Positions 51,095 to 59,285 of a stretch of 64,000 nucleotides of DNA are shown in pieces. The position numbers and the translations under genes were made by a program. The notes beneath the pieces were generated by a model, which saw nothing but the letters and a program-made list of their open reading frames with translations, did not search any database and was not told where the DNA came from. The first letter of the stretch is position 1, and each line of letters starts with the position of its first letter. Source of the stretch: JAUIET01 sp964352475 (lineage in GTDB: Bacteria > Pseudomonadota > Gammaproteobacteria > Pseudomonadales > JAUIET01); NCBI GenBank assembly GCA_964352475.1, contig CAYGSL010000014.1, positions 1-64,000 on the forward strand, written 5' to 3'.

Positions 51095-52546
51095 TCAAGA
51101 CCAAGCCGGTGCAATCATTCGACGCTTGCCATCGTGAGTCTTCGCAATGCCTGGCTCATCCAATTGCTCACGGTCCCATAATTCGCAGGTTACCTGCTTG
51201 TGTTTCTGATCCAGACCTTCGCAGTAATTGCTGTAACGACACAGCATAATTTCCTTACCACGGCCAGTGCGTACTTTTTCAAACCAATCAGGGTCTGCAA
51301 GTGCCTGGCGCGCGAACCCGACTATGTCCGCCTTGTCGTCTTGCAATAATTGTTCTGCTTGACGATAAGTATGAATACCACCAGCTACAATCATTTTGGT
51401 GTCGAAGCCACGGTCTCGCACATGTTGTCGAATACCGGCAACCGGTTCTACGTTGCGTCCAAACGGACCTTGTTCGTCAGAAATGTAACCAGGCATGCAT
51501 TCGTAGCCACTTCTACCCGTGTAGGGGTAAGCTGCCCAGCCAACCTTCGGCTGCTTGGCATCATCAAACTTACCGCCACGAGATAACGACAGGAAGTCCA
51601 TTCCGGCACGCGCAAATTGCTCCGCGAAATAACTCGCGGTACTAACGTCGTTACCTTGTTCAATAATTTCGTCAGCGAGAAAACGACAACCCACTGCAAA
51701 ACTGTCGGAAGTTTGTGCCCGGCACGCCTCATACACTTCCAGTGGAAGACGTATGCGGTTTTCTTTCGCACCGCCGTAGCCATCAGAACGAGTGTTGGTG
51801 GCAGATAAGAACGAGGCCATTGTGTAGGCGTGTGCGTAATGAAGCTCAACGCCGTCAAAGCCGGCTTCTTCAGCACGACGCGATGCGTGCGCAAAAAGGT
51901 TTGGTAGAGTTCTTGGTAGGTTGGCAATCTCTTCAATGTTTGTGTCGGTTACGCGTTCGCGATAACCGTGCGAGTAATCCTCAAATTCTTTCACGCTTAA
52001 CACAGACGACAATTGTTCGACGTCCAGCTCTAACAACGTATTCCTAAGCTCATTCTCGCTTGTCTCATTCGACAAATTCAACGCCGCACGATGATCATCC
52101 GTAATAGCCAAAAAACGTTGCAGGAATTTCTGCGGATCGGGGCGGCGGCGAATACTGAGGAAATCAATAATCTGTATCAATAGTCGTGTTTGACCTTCAC
52201 TGGCTTCACACACGGTATCTGCAAGCCTGCGTAAACCTGGGATGTAACGATCATCGCCTATACGCAATAAGGGACCGCTGGGAATATCGCGAATACCGGT
52301 AGCTTCTACCACCAATACGCCAGGTTTCCCTTTCGCGAAGCGCTCATACCATTGAAGAACGTCTTCGGTAACTTCGCCTTGCTCGTTTGAGCGCCATGGC
52401 ACCATAGCAGGCACCCAGGTTCGCTGCTGCAACTGTAATCGACCTACTTTGAGAGGCGTAAACAAGGTACTGCTGGCCGCTTCCTCGGCACTGGGCCATG
52501 GATCATCCAGCGCCGTGTACTTGATGCGCTCTGCTGGTTTCCACAT
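51095..52546 (-). CDS. Old Yellow Enzyme-family NADH:flavin oxidoreductase
   Basis: A 483-residue OYE-type barrel. F-T-P-L-K-V-G-R-L-Q-L near residues 29-39 starts the barrel, V-E-L-H-Y-A-H-A-Y-T-M-A-S-F-L-S near 225-240 holds the conserved His pair, and M-I-V-A-G-G-I-H-T and D-I-V-G-F-A-R-Q-A-L-A-D-P-D-W bind FMN at the C-terminus. A long insert precedes the active-site strand, and there is no FAD domain. It reduces activated alkenes. It forms a leftward series with the FadH-like enzyme. Confidence 0.9.
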   Translation of the reverse strand: MWKPAERIKYTALDDPWPSAEEAASSTLFTPLKVGRLQLQQRTWVPAMVPWRSNEQGEVTEDVLQWYERFAKGKPGVLVVEATGIRDIPSGPLLRIGDDRYIPGLRRLADTVCEASEGQTRLLIQIIDFLSIRRRPDPQKFLQRFLAITDDHRAALNLSNETSENELRNTLLELDVEQLSSVLSVKEFEDYSHGYRERVTDTNIEEIANLPRTLPNLFAHASRRAEEAGFDGVELHYAHAYTMASFLSATNTRSDGYGGAKENRIRLPLEVYEACRAQTSDSFAVGCRFLADEIIEQGNDVSTASYFAEQFARAGMDFLSLSRGGKFDDAKQPKVGWAAYPYTGRSGYECMPGYISDEQGPFGRNVEPVAGIRQHVRDRGFDTKMIVAGGIHTYRQAEQLLQDDKADIVGFARQALADPDWFEKVRTGRGKEIMLCRYSNYCEGLDQKHKQVTCELWDREQLDEPGIAKTHDGKRRMIAPAWS

Positions 52547-52614
52547 AGATTACCCCTGAACCGGCCCCTGGAAATAATTATTTTAAGCTTAAAACATTTT
52601 TCCGGCAAGCGGGT

Positions 52615-53850
52615 TTATGTGTCTGCGGCACTAGCGGCGAGCGGAACCCGCATTTTCAGTGCGAATACGCTGATCAGTGCGATCAACATAGCGATACCCA
52701 AGGCCAGAAATACACCCTGATAGCTGGCATTTTGATCGAAATGTCGACCAGCCAACCAGGGAGCAATAAGAGCAGGCGGCATCATCATGGCCATATGCAG
52801 GCCACTAATACGACCCAGGGTATGCTCTTCAAAAAACACGCTGTTCATATACGGCATTAGTGGTATGAACGCACCATGGCCAAAACCCAGCATCGCCGTT
52901 GCCAATGTCATCATGGCCAGCGATTCAAAATTCAATAACACTACCCAAGCCAGTAACAGCTCTGCACACAGAACCAGAGCCACTGTTTTTACATGGGAAC
53001 GAATTCGGTCAGACAAATACGCCAGACTGGTTTTACCACACAATCCGGCAGCGCCGCTGGCGGCCATCAGTAAGGCCGCTTGCGAATTATCCAGGCCTAC
53101 GTTTAGAAAATGGGGCACCAGAATCAGTGCAAACAAAGACATAATCGACATCAGCAGAGCGGTTATTACACCCATCGCCCAGAAATTAACGTCGTTTACG
53201 AAGCGCGTATTACTCGCTTGCTCGCGAGCCACCTCATTGCGTGCGGTCAATTCACTTCTGTTCGGTTCGCGAACCAAAAACAGTACGCTGCCTCCAACAC
53301 CGATTACAACAATGCCAGCCAAAACCATTAAGCTCATCTGCCAATGCATTCTGTTCAACAAGGCGGCCACCAGCAGCGGTAGCAATATGGAAGCAAAACT
53401 CACACCCATCGCCGCTATGGCAAGCGCTCTGGCCCTGTTCGTTTGGTAACCGCGAATCAACAGTAAATTACAGACCACCGGTCCATACAATATGACGCCC
53501 ACAGAAAACAACAGAAATGCAGTGATCAATAGAGAAAAACTGTCAACCAATGCAGCCGAGATCAAGCCAAGCGTGGCTATGCAGGCGCCCGCGAGAATAA
53601 CCGGGCGCAGTGCAGCCCCGTCTATGAAGCGACCTAGACCTGGCGACAGCACCCCACTTAGCAGAAGCAATATTGCCAACCCAAGGTTCATTGTTGCGAT
53701 GCTAACGTTGAACTGCTGAGACACAGGAGTGATGTAAAACCCGTACACACTTATCAAGCCCATTCCCAAAGCCTGAAACACCATAGCGGCCATGGCCGTA
53801 GACCATAGCTTCATTAGCTTATCGTTATTTTGTTCAGGTGTTGCAGGCAT
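52615..53850 (-). CDS. MFS transporter (12-helix)
   Basis: A 411-residue major-facilitator protein with 12 hydrophobic segments, N-terminal G-L-I-S-V-Y-G-F-Y and the loop-2 type motif G-R-F-I-D-G-A-A-L-R-P near 73-84. It most resembles the monocarboxylate/OFA-like branch. It is upstream of the OYE gene in the same direction with a 68-base gap, so it may carry the OYE substrate. Direction of transport unknown. Confidence 0.87.
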   Translation of the reverse strand: MPATPEQNNDKLMKLWSTAMAAMVFQALGMGLISVYGFYITPVSQQFNVSIATMNLGLAILLLLSGVLSPGLGRFIDGAALRPVILAGACIATLGLISAALVDSFSLLITAFLLFSVGVILYGPVVCNLLLIRGYQTNRARALAIAAMGVSFASILLPLLVAALLNRMHWQMSLMVLAGIVVIGVGGSVLFLVREPNRSELTARNEVAREQASNTRFVNDVNFWAMGVITALLMSIMSLFALILVPHFLNVGLDNSQAALLMAASGAAGLCGKTSLAYLSDRIRSHVKTVALVLCAELLLAWVVLLNFESLAMMTLATAMLGFGHGAFIPLMPYMNSVFFEEHTLGRISGLHMAMMMPPALIAPWLAGRHFDQNASYQGVFLALGIAMLIALISVFALKMRVPLAASAADT

Positions 53851-53959
53851 CTGGCCTCATAATACATCAGTACGATTAAGACCGTGCCCAAGGTGGACTG
53901 GCTCTAATGAAACGCCTGATTGTGATACCATCCGCTTCCGCATTTAAGGAGCTGATTTG

Positions 53960-54736
53960 ATGTCTGACTATGAAACCCTGCTGGTTGAACAACAAGGTGC
54001 AGTAACTATTATTCGCCTTAATCGACCCAAAGCGCTGAATGCCTTAAACAATCAGGTACTGCAGGATTTAATTGCTGCTTTCGCGGCCTATGACTCTGAT
54101 GATTCGCAATGCTGCGCTATTCTGACCGGCAATGAAAAAGCCTTTGCCGCCGGCGCAGACATTAAGGAAATGGCCGAGCAGAGTTTTGCTGACATGTATG
54201 GCGACAACTACTTCGCAGGCTACGATCAGGTGACCGCAACGCGCAAGCCCTGGATTGCGGCGGTGTCAGGATATGCACTGGGTGGCGGCTGCGAGTTGGC
54301 CATGATGGCAGATTTCATTATCGCCAGTGATACAGCCAAATTTGGCCAGCCGGAAATCAAATTGGCGGTAACACCAGGAATGGGCGGTTCGCAACGCATG
54401 ACACGCGCTGTTGGTAAAGCGAAGTCCATGGAAATGTGCCTGACCGGGCGTATGATGGATGCAGAAGAAGCGGAACGCTCTGGCCTGGTGGCCCGCGTGG
54501 TACCGGCCGATGAGTTGATGGCTGAAACCATGAAAACCGCCGAAACAATTGCTGGCATGGCGCCACTCGCCGCGAAAGCGACCAAGGAAATGGTCAACGA
54601 ATCCTATGAGAGCACCCTTAAGCAAGGTGTTCTTTTTGAACGTAGATTGTTCCACGGTCTGTTTGGCACTGAAGATCAAAAAGAAGGCATGGCTGCGTTT
54701 ATTGAAAAGCGACCGGGCGTTTGGCGTGGAAAGTAA
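53960..54736 (+). CDS. Enoyl-CoA hydratase
   Basis: A 258-residue crotonase. The oxyanion-hole segments are N-E-K-A-F-A-A-G-A-D-I-K-E-M near 56-69 and A-L-G-G-G-C-E-L-A-M near 105-114, with catalytic glutamates in G-G-G-C-E and F-G-Q-P-E-I. It ends M-A-A-F-I-E-K-R-P-G-V-W-R. It would hydrate trans-2-enoyl-CoA in beta-oxidation. AAGGAG lies 8 bases ahead of ATG 53960. It ends just before the EamA gene, whose frame is the same. Confidence 0.94.
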   Translation: MSDYETLLVEQQGAVTIIRLNRPKALNALNNQVLQDLIAAFAAYDSDDSQCCAILTGNEKAFAAGADIKEMAEQSFADMYGDNYFAGYDQVTATRKPWIAAVSGYALGGGCELAMMADFIIASDTAKFGQPEIKLAVTPGMGGSQRMTRAVGKAKSMEMCLTGRMMDAEEAERSGLVARVVPADELMAETMKTAETIAGMAPLAAKATKEMVNESYESTLKQGVLFERRLFHGLFGTEDQKEGMAAFIEKRPGVWRGK

Positions 54737-54751
54737 GCTAGCGGGGAACCT

Positions 54752-55687
54752 CTGACCACGAACTGGCGCCTCGGGTTTGGCTGTGCCCTGGTCACAGCCG
54801 TTTTCTGGGGCCTGCTGCCGTTTGCGCTGAAAGAGTTGCTGGCACATCTTGATGCTATCACTATCACCTGGTTTCGTTTCAGTGCAGCTGCTCTCATCGC
54901 CGCACTGTGGTATGGCCGCCGCAGTGTGGGAGCAATAAAACGCCTACTGTCGCCTTCCAATCTACCCCTAACTTTCCTAACTGTTGCCGCCCTGCTGATA
55001 AATTATGTACTGTTTGTTTACGGGCTGAGTTTTATCACGGCACCTGCCGCAGAGATAATTATCAATACCTCGCCGCTGTTGTTATTGCTTGGAAGCATCC
55101 TGTTTTTTAAAGAGGCTTTTTCTCCCAGGCAATGGTTTGGCGTGTTGTTATTTTCCGTAGGTATGTTGTTGTTCTTTCATCATCGCCTGCGAGATTTGGT
55201 GAGCACAGAGCCCGACTATATTTTCGGCCTTGCGATTGTATTCCTGGCCGGTGTGCTATGGGCCTGCTACGGAATGGGTCAAAAGGTGATTCTGCGTAAA
55301 GAAAAAGCCAACGACCTGCTGTTGTTAATCTATATCGCCGGCAGCCTTGTCTATCTTCCGTTCACATCACCATTAGGCATTGTAGAATTCGATGGCTTGC
55401 TTTGGGCCATTTTGCTATTTGCGTCACTAAATACAATAATCGCCTATGGCAGCTTTGGCATTGCCATGTCGAACTGGGATGCTTCTCGCGTTAGTGCGGT
55501 GATAACCATTGCGCCATTAATTACCTTGAGTTTCGGCTGGTTCATGAACACAGTATGGCCTGGTAGCGTGCACGTAGAGCCTCTGGACGCATTGAATTGG
55601 CTGGGCGGCTTGTTGGTGGTTGTAGGCTCAACCATTGCGGCTTTGTCCGGAGGTGGCAAGCGAGCGAACGAAACGCAAAGCGCTTAG
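54752..55687 (+). CDS. EamA/DMT-family transporter with probable CTG start
   Basis: A 311-residue ten-helix exporter with two EamA repeats; the second starts near residue 155 (I-F-G-L-A-I-V-F-L-A-G-V-L-W-A-C-Y-G). The first ATG/GTG/TTG is TTG 54836, which would remove helix 1 (W-R-L-G-F-G-C-A-L-V-T-A-V-F-W-G-L-L-P-F). The sequence upstream is clearly helix 1, and the only start-like codon between the hydratase stop (54734-54736) and it is CTG 54752 with GGGG 5 bases before. Both genes share one frame, so stop read-through is the alternative. Confidence 0.85.
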   Translation: MTTNWRLGFGCALVTAVFWGLLPFALKELLAHLDAITITWFRFSAAALIAALWYGRRSVGAIKRLLSPSNLPLTFLTVAALLINYVLFVYGLSFITAPAAEIIINTSPLLLLLGSILFFKEAFSPRQWFGVLLFSVGMLLFFHHRLRDLVSTEPDYIFGLAIVFLAGVLWACYGMGQKVILRKEKANDLLLLIYIAGSLVYLPFTSPLGIVEFDGLLWAILLFASLNTIIAYGSFGIAMSNWDASRVSAVITIAPLITLSFGWFMNTVWPGSVHVEPLDALNWLGGLLVVVGSTIAALSGGGKRANETQSA

Positions 55688-55718
55688 CAAAGTATGATGC
55701 AAATCCAGGAATAGCTCA

Positions 55719-56246
55719 GTGAAAGAGATAGCAAGAACAAAACGCCTTGTATTAAGGGAAGCCTCACTGGATGACGCCGAGTTTGTGCTTGAATTAATCA
55801 ACGATCCCGGCTGGCTAAAATACATATCGCAGCACTCAATAGACACTCTGGAAAAGGCGAAAGAGTACATAGAGGAGCGATTGCTCAGTGCCTACAATCA
55901 ACACGGCTATGGTCTCTGGTTAATGCAACGCGCAAGCGATAGTGTGATGATCGGAATGTGTGGTTTAGTCAGGCGTGAATCTTTACCTGGCCCCGATTTG
56001 GGCTTCGCTCTGGTGCAACAATACAGCGGCCTGGGCTATGCACAAGAAGCCAGCGAAGCAGCCATACAATACGCCATTAAACATTCCATAGACTCTACAT
56101 TGCTGGCAATTACACTGCCAGAGAACCAGCCGTCTATCAACTTATTGGAGCGTCTGGGCTTTTCATATGATGCTGACTTTATTGCACAAGACACTGAAGA
56201 GCGTTTGTTGAGGTATGCTTTGGATATTACGGAAATCAAGTTGTAA
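55719..56246 (+). CDS. GNAT N-acetyltransferase (RimJ/RimL-like)
   Basis: A 175-residue acetyltransferase. T-K-R-L-V-L-R-E-A near residues 6-14, the acetyl-CoA-binding G-L-G-Y-A-Q-E-A near 106-113, and N-Q-P-S-I-N-L-L-E-R-L-G-F near 135-147 match the RimJ/RimL type. The start is GTG 55719 with AGGA 8 bases upstream. The substrate could be a ribosomal protein or small molecule. It follows the EamA gene and precedes the deacetylase gene closely, giving an acetylase/deacetylase pair. Confidence 0.88.
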   Translation: MKEIARTKRLVLREASLDDAEFVLELINDPGWLKYISQHSIDTLEKAKEYIEERLLSAYNQHGYGLWLMQRASDSVMIGMCGLVRRESLPGPDLGFALVQQYSGLGYAQEASEAAIQYAIKHSIDSTLLAITLPENQPSINLLERLGFSYDADFIAQDTEERLLRYALDITEIKL

Positions 56247-56263
56247 ACCCGCAGAGTAAGATT

Positions 56264-57187
56264 ATGCAAACTCTTTATCTAAGCCATCCCGATTGCGAAT
56301 TGCACAGCATGGGCGAAAGACACCCGGAAAGTCCCAAGCGTTTGCAATCGTTAAATGCTGCCGTTAGCGCAGCAAGTTGGGATACGCCGCTGCTGATGGA
56401 GCAAGCGCCATTGCTTAATGTAGCAAACCTGGCCAGCGCCCATCCACAGCATTACATTGACGCTATTGTTGAGCAATCACCGAGTGAAGGTACGATTGCC
56501 TTAGACGCAGACACCATCATGAACCCGCACAGTCTGAATGCCGCTTTGTTGGCAGCGGGAGCAGGGGTTAATGCGACAGCAAGAATTATTAATGGCGAAG
56601 TACGCAACGCTTTCTGTGCGGTGCGCCCACCCGGGCACCATGCAGAATCAGCCATTGCCATGGGCTTTTGCATTTTCAATTCAGTGGCACTTGCCGCCGA
56701 ACAGGCACTGGCCATTGGTTTGAAGCGTGTTGCGATTCTGGATTTTGATGTGCACCACGGCAATGGCACGGTAGAAATTTTTCAGGACCGCCCCGAAGTA
56801 TTGGTGTGCTCGTCTTTCCAATGGCCGTTTTATCCGGGTCGCTTCGATCAGCTTGACCGACCTAATATCATATTATCGCCACTGAAAGAAGGTGATGGTT
56901 CAAGCGAATTTCGAGCAGTAGTAAACCGCGACTGGGGCAATGCCATTAAAAGTCATCAACCAGAAATGATTTTCGTATCGGCGGGTTTTGATGCGCATGC
57001 CGCGGACCCGTTGGCCGGCCTTAATCTTCACGAGCAAGACTACCAATGGGTGGGCGAGCAGATTGTTGACTGGGCCGCACAATATTCCGAGCGGCGCGTT
57101 ATGGCTATTCTCGAGGGCGGTTACAACCTGGACGCACTGGCGCTGTCAGGTGTGCGTTTTATTACCGCGCTTAATCAGCAAGGGTAA
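56264..57187 (+). CDS. HDAC-like deacetylase (class II/acetoin-utilisation type)
   Basis: A 307-residue zinc deacetylase. R-P-P-G-H-H-A near residues 122-128 holds the catalytic histidine pair, N-S-V-A-L-A-A-E-Q-A near 142, and D-F-D-V-H-H-G-N-G-T near 165-174 the zinc ligands; the late D-A-H-A-A-D-P-L and E-G-G-Y-N-L follow. It would remove acetyl groups from polyamines, acetoin-pathway proteins or lysines. Gap to the acetyltransferase is 17 bases. Its 3' end overlaps the convergent AGCS gene by 17 bases. Confidence 0.91.
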   Translation: MQTLYLSHPDCELHSMGERHPESPKRLQSLNAAVSAASWDTPLLMEQAPLLNVANLASAHPQHYIDAIVEQSPSEGTIALDADTIMNPHSLNAALLAAGAGVNATARIINGEVRNAFCAVRPPGHHAESAIAMGFCIFNSVALAAEQALAIGLKRVAILDFDVHHGNGTVEIFQDRPEVLVCSSFQWPFYPGRFDQLDRPNIILSPLKEGDGSSEFRAVVNRDWGNAIKSHQPEMIFVSAGFDAHAADPLAGLNLHEQDYQWVGEQIVDWAAQYSERRVMAILEGGYNLDALALSGVRFITALNQQG

Positions 57188-59045
57188 ATTCGCCATTTCG
57201 CAGTGCTGCAAAGTATGCTTTGGTTTCGCGAATGACTACCGGGCTTAGCAATACGCAGGCAATCAGGTTTGGAATAACCATAATGCCTAGCGTCAGATCC
57301 GAGAAATTGATGACTACGTCCAGGCTTACCACACAGCCGACAAACGTTGATGCTATGTATAGCCACATATAGGGTCTGATCATCTTATGGTTCAAGTAGT
57401 GGCATGCCACTTCGCCGTAGTAGTTACCGGCAAGAATGGTTGAGTAAGCAAAAAACAGCGCTGCGATTGGAATGAATACGGTGCCAAAAAACCCAAAAAA
57501 CTTAGCGAATGCAGCCGAAGACAACACGATGCCATTGGCCGTACTAACCAGTTCAATACGGTCCAGGGCAAGTTCTGTATTGGCATCATGTGAAGATTGA
57601 ATACTCAAGGCAGCCAAGCCACCAAGTGCAGCTAACTGCGCTTCAATTTCCGAGTCTGGTTTCAACACCCATGAAACCCAATGCCCCGCAATTTGCCGCC
57701 CCTCTACAATCCAATCCGACGCTGTGCGATCGCCAACGAGTATAGCTAGCGACTCAAATTCTCCACTGGAGTCAAACAAGCGAATTTGCAAGGAATCTGC
57801 ATTGCCAAGTGTTGAAACTCGAATGGCATCGATACTTTCCGCAGACGCCAAAGCGGAGAGCGCAAGCACAGGTGAGCGAGCCTGCGTTGTATCCCCCGAC
57901 GGCGTGTACTTCAGCACTTGCTGCCCATCCGTAAACTGCTGCAGGCGGCCGCTATCCAGCGCCACCTCAGCGTTACTGATAGTCCAGCCGTTGCTTAGCG
58001 CAGGAGTAGCGCCTGCTTCAAAGCCAATCGACTCACCAGTATTGTTTTGGTAAGACTCGGTGCCGTAATACCCGCTGAGTAAAATAACAAACGCTGTGGC
58101 CGCACACACAACGATGGTATCGATAAACGGCCCCAGGCTGGCGGCTATGCCCTGCCTGACAGGATGGCGCGTTTTTGCCGCAGCGTGCGCAATCGCCGCA
58201 CTCCCAGTACCAGCCTCATTGGAAAAAACAGCGCGTCGAATACCTATCAATATGGCCGTTCCCATGGCGCCACCACCGGCCGATTCAAAATTGAATGCCT
58301 CAGTGACAATAAGCACCAACACATCGGGTATAAGCTCAGCGTGCATAACGCATATAACCAGCACGGTTGCCACATAGATAACGCACATGGTCGGTACCAG
58401 CTTCGCGGTAACTGCGGCAATCCGTTTGATACCGCCTACCAGTACAAGGGTGACAAAAAAGCACAAGGTAATACCGGTTACCCAAGTGGGAACGTTCAGC
58501 TGATCTTGCAAAGTAGCCGCGGCTTGGTTGGACTGAAACATATTCCACGCGCCGAAAATTGCAACGGCTGTACACCCTGCATAAAAAATGGCGACCGGCC
58601 GCCACTTTTCCCCAAGTCCTTTGGTGATGTAAGCCATAGGCCCACCACCCAGCTCGCCTTTTAAGCCAACCGGCTCTCTGTACATACTGCCCAAAGTGCC
58701 CTCGGCATATTTAAGCGCCATGCCAAGAAAAGCCATAACCCACATCCAGAATATGGCTCCAGGACCACCCAATTTTATGGCTACCGCCACCCCGGCAATG
58801 TTGCCAATCCCTGTGGTAGAAGATAACGCCGTTGCCAAGGCCTGAAAGGTGCTGATGCCTTGACCACCGTCATCATCATCGTATTTGCCTCTTAACAAGG
58901 CGATGGCATGTGGGAAGCTGCGTAGTTGTACAAAGCCTAGCCGCAGGGTGAAGTACAAGCCTACGCCAATACACAATGCAAGAACGATGTAAGACCAGAC
59001 AAAGTTGGACATGGTCAGAAATAGAGTATTTAAGTCATCCAGCAT
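57171..59045 (-). CDS. Sodium:alanine symporter (AGCS) with a large inserted domain
   Basis: A 624-residue AGCS transporter; the family norm is about 450-490. The signature S-S-T-T-G-I-G-N-I-A-G-V is near 75-86, with about 10 membrane helices and the conserved S-N-E-A-G-T-G-S-A near 275. Residues about 326-505 form a hydrophilic segment between two membrane helices that ordinary family members lack. It contains beta-like strands such as L-Q-I-R-L-F-D-S and W-V-S-W-V-L-K-P. It would import alanine or glycine with Na+. Its end overlaps the HDAC-like gene by 17 bases. Confidence 0.9.
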   Translation of the reverse strand: MLDDLNTLFLTMSNFVWSYIVLALCIGVGLYFTLRLGFVQLRSFPHAIALLRGKYDDDDGGQGISTFQALATALSSTTGIGNIAGVAVAIKLGGPGAIFWMWVMAFLGMALKYAEGTLGSMYREPVGLKGELGGGPMAYITKGLGEKWRPVAIFYAGCTAVAIFGAWNMFQSNQAAATLQDQLNVPTWVTGITLCFFVTLVLVGGIKRIAAVTAKLVPTMCVIYVATVLVICVMHAELIPDVLVLIVTEAFNFESAGGGAMGTAILIGIRRAVFSNEAGTGSAAIAHAAAKTRHPVRQGIAASLGPFIDTIVVCAATAFVILLSGYYGTESYQNNTGESIGFEAGATPALSNGWTISNAEVALDSGRLQQFTDGQQVLKYTPSGDTTQARSPVLALSALASAESIDAIRVSTLGNADSLQIRLFDSSGEFESLAILVGDRTASDWIVEGRQIAGHWVSWVLKPDSEIEAQLAALGGLAALSIQSSHDANTELALDRIELVSTANGIVLSSAAFAKFFGFFGTVFIPIAALFFAYSTILAGNYYGEVACHYLNHKMIRPYMWLYIASTFVGCVVSLDVVINFSDLTLGIMVIPNLIACVLLSPVVIRETKAYFAALRNGEFTLAD

Positions 59046-59077
59046 TATTATTTTTCGCTCGAACTGTTTATTGAAAC

Positions 59078-59213
59078 TTAATCTACGGTGTACCCACTAT
59101 CGAAACTAATGACCTGCCCCGTCATTAAATCGCTAGCTCGGCGCCCGGTCCAGCCAGTTTACCGCGTACTCGACAGGCTGATGAGCTTGTTTAAAACGTT
59201 TTAAGTTATTTTT
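59078..59213 (-). pseudogene. C-terminal remnant of an SDR gene, frameshifted
   Basis: On the minus strand, L-K-R-F-K-Q-A-H-Q-P-V-E-Y-A-V-N-W-L and D-R-A-P-S are followed, after a one-base shift near 59134, by S-D-L-M-T-G-Q-V-I-S-F-D-S-G-Y-T-V-D and TAA at 59078. This is the typical SDR C-terminal tail with G-Q-V-I. No N-terminal half exists upstream. The remnant fills most of the gap between the divergent AGCS and SSS genes. Confidence 0.7.
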
Positions 59214-59285
59214 TCAGGAAACGATTCTCAACATACCACACAAGACAGTTATAGTAGCTGTCAGCTTTTAGTCAGAAATGCATTG

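Noticed and set aside
59244..59262. GACAG-N9-CTGTC inverted repeat before the SSS symporter
   Set aside because: Short arms and no supporting evidence; it overlaps the area next to the SDR remnant.
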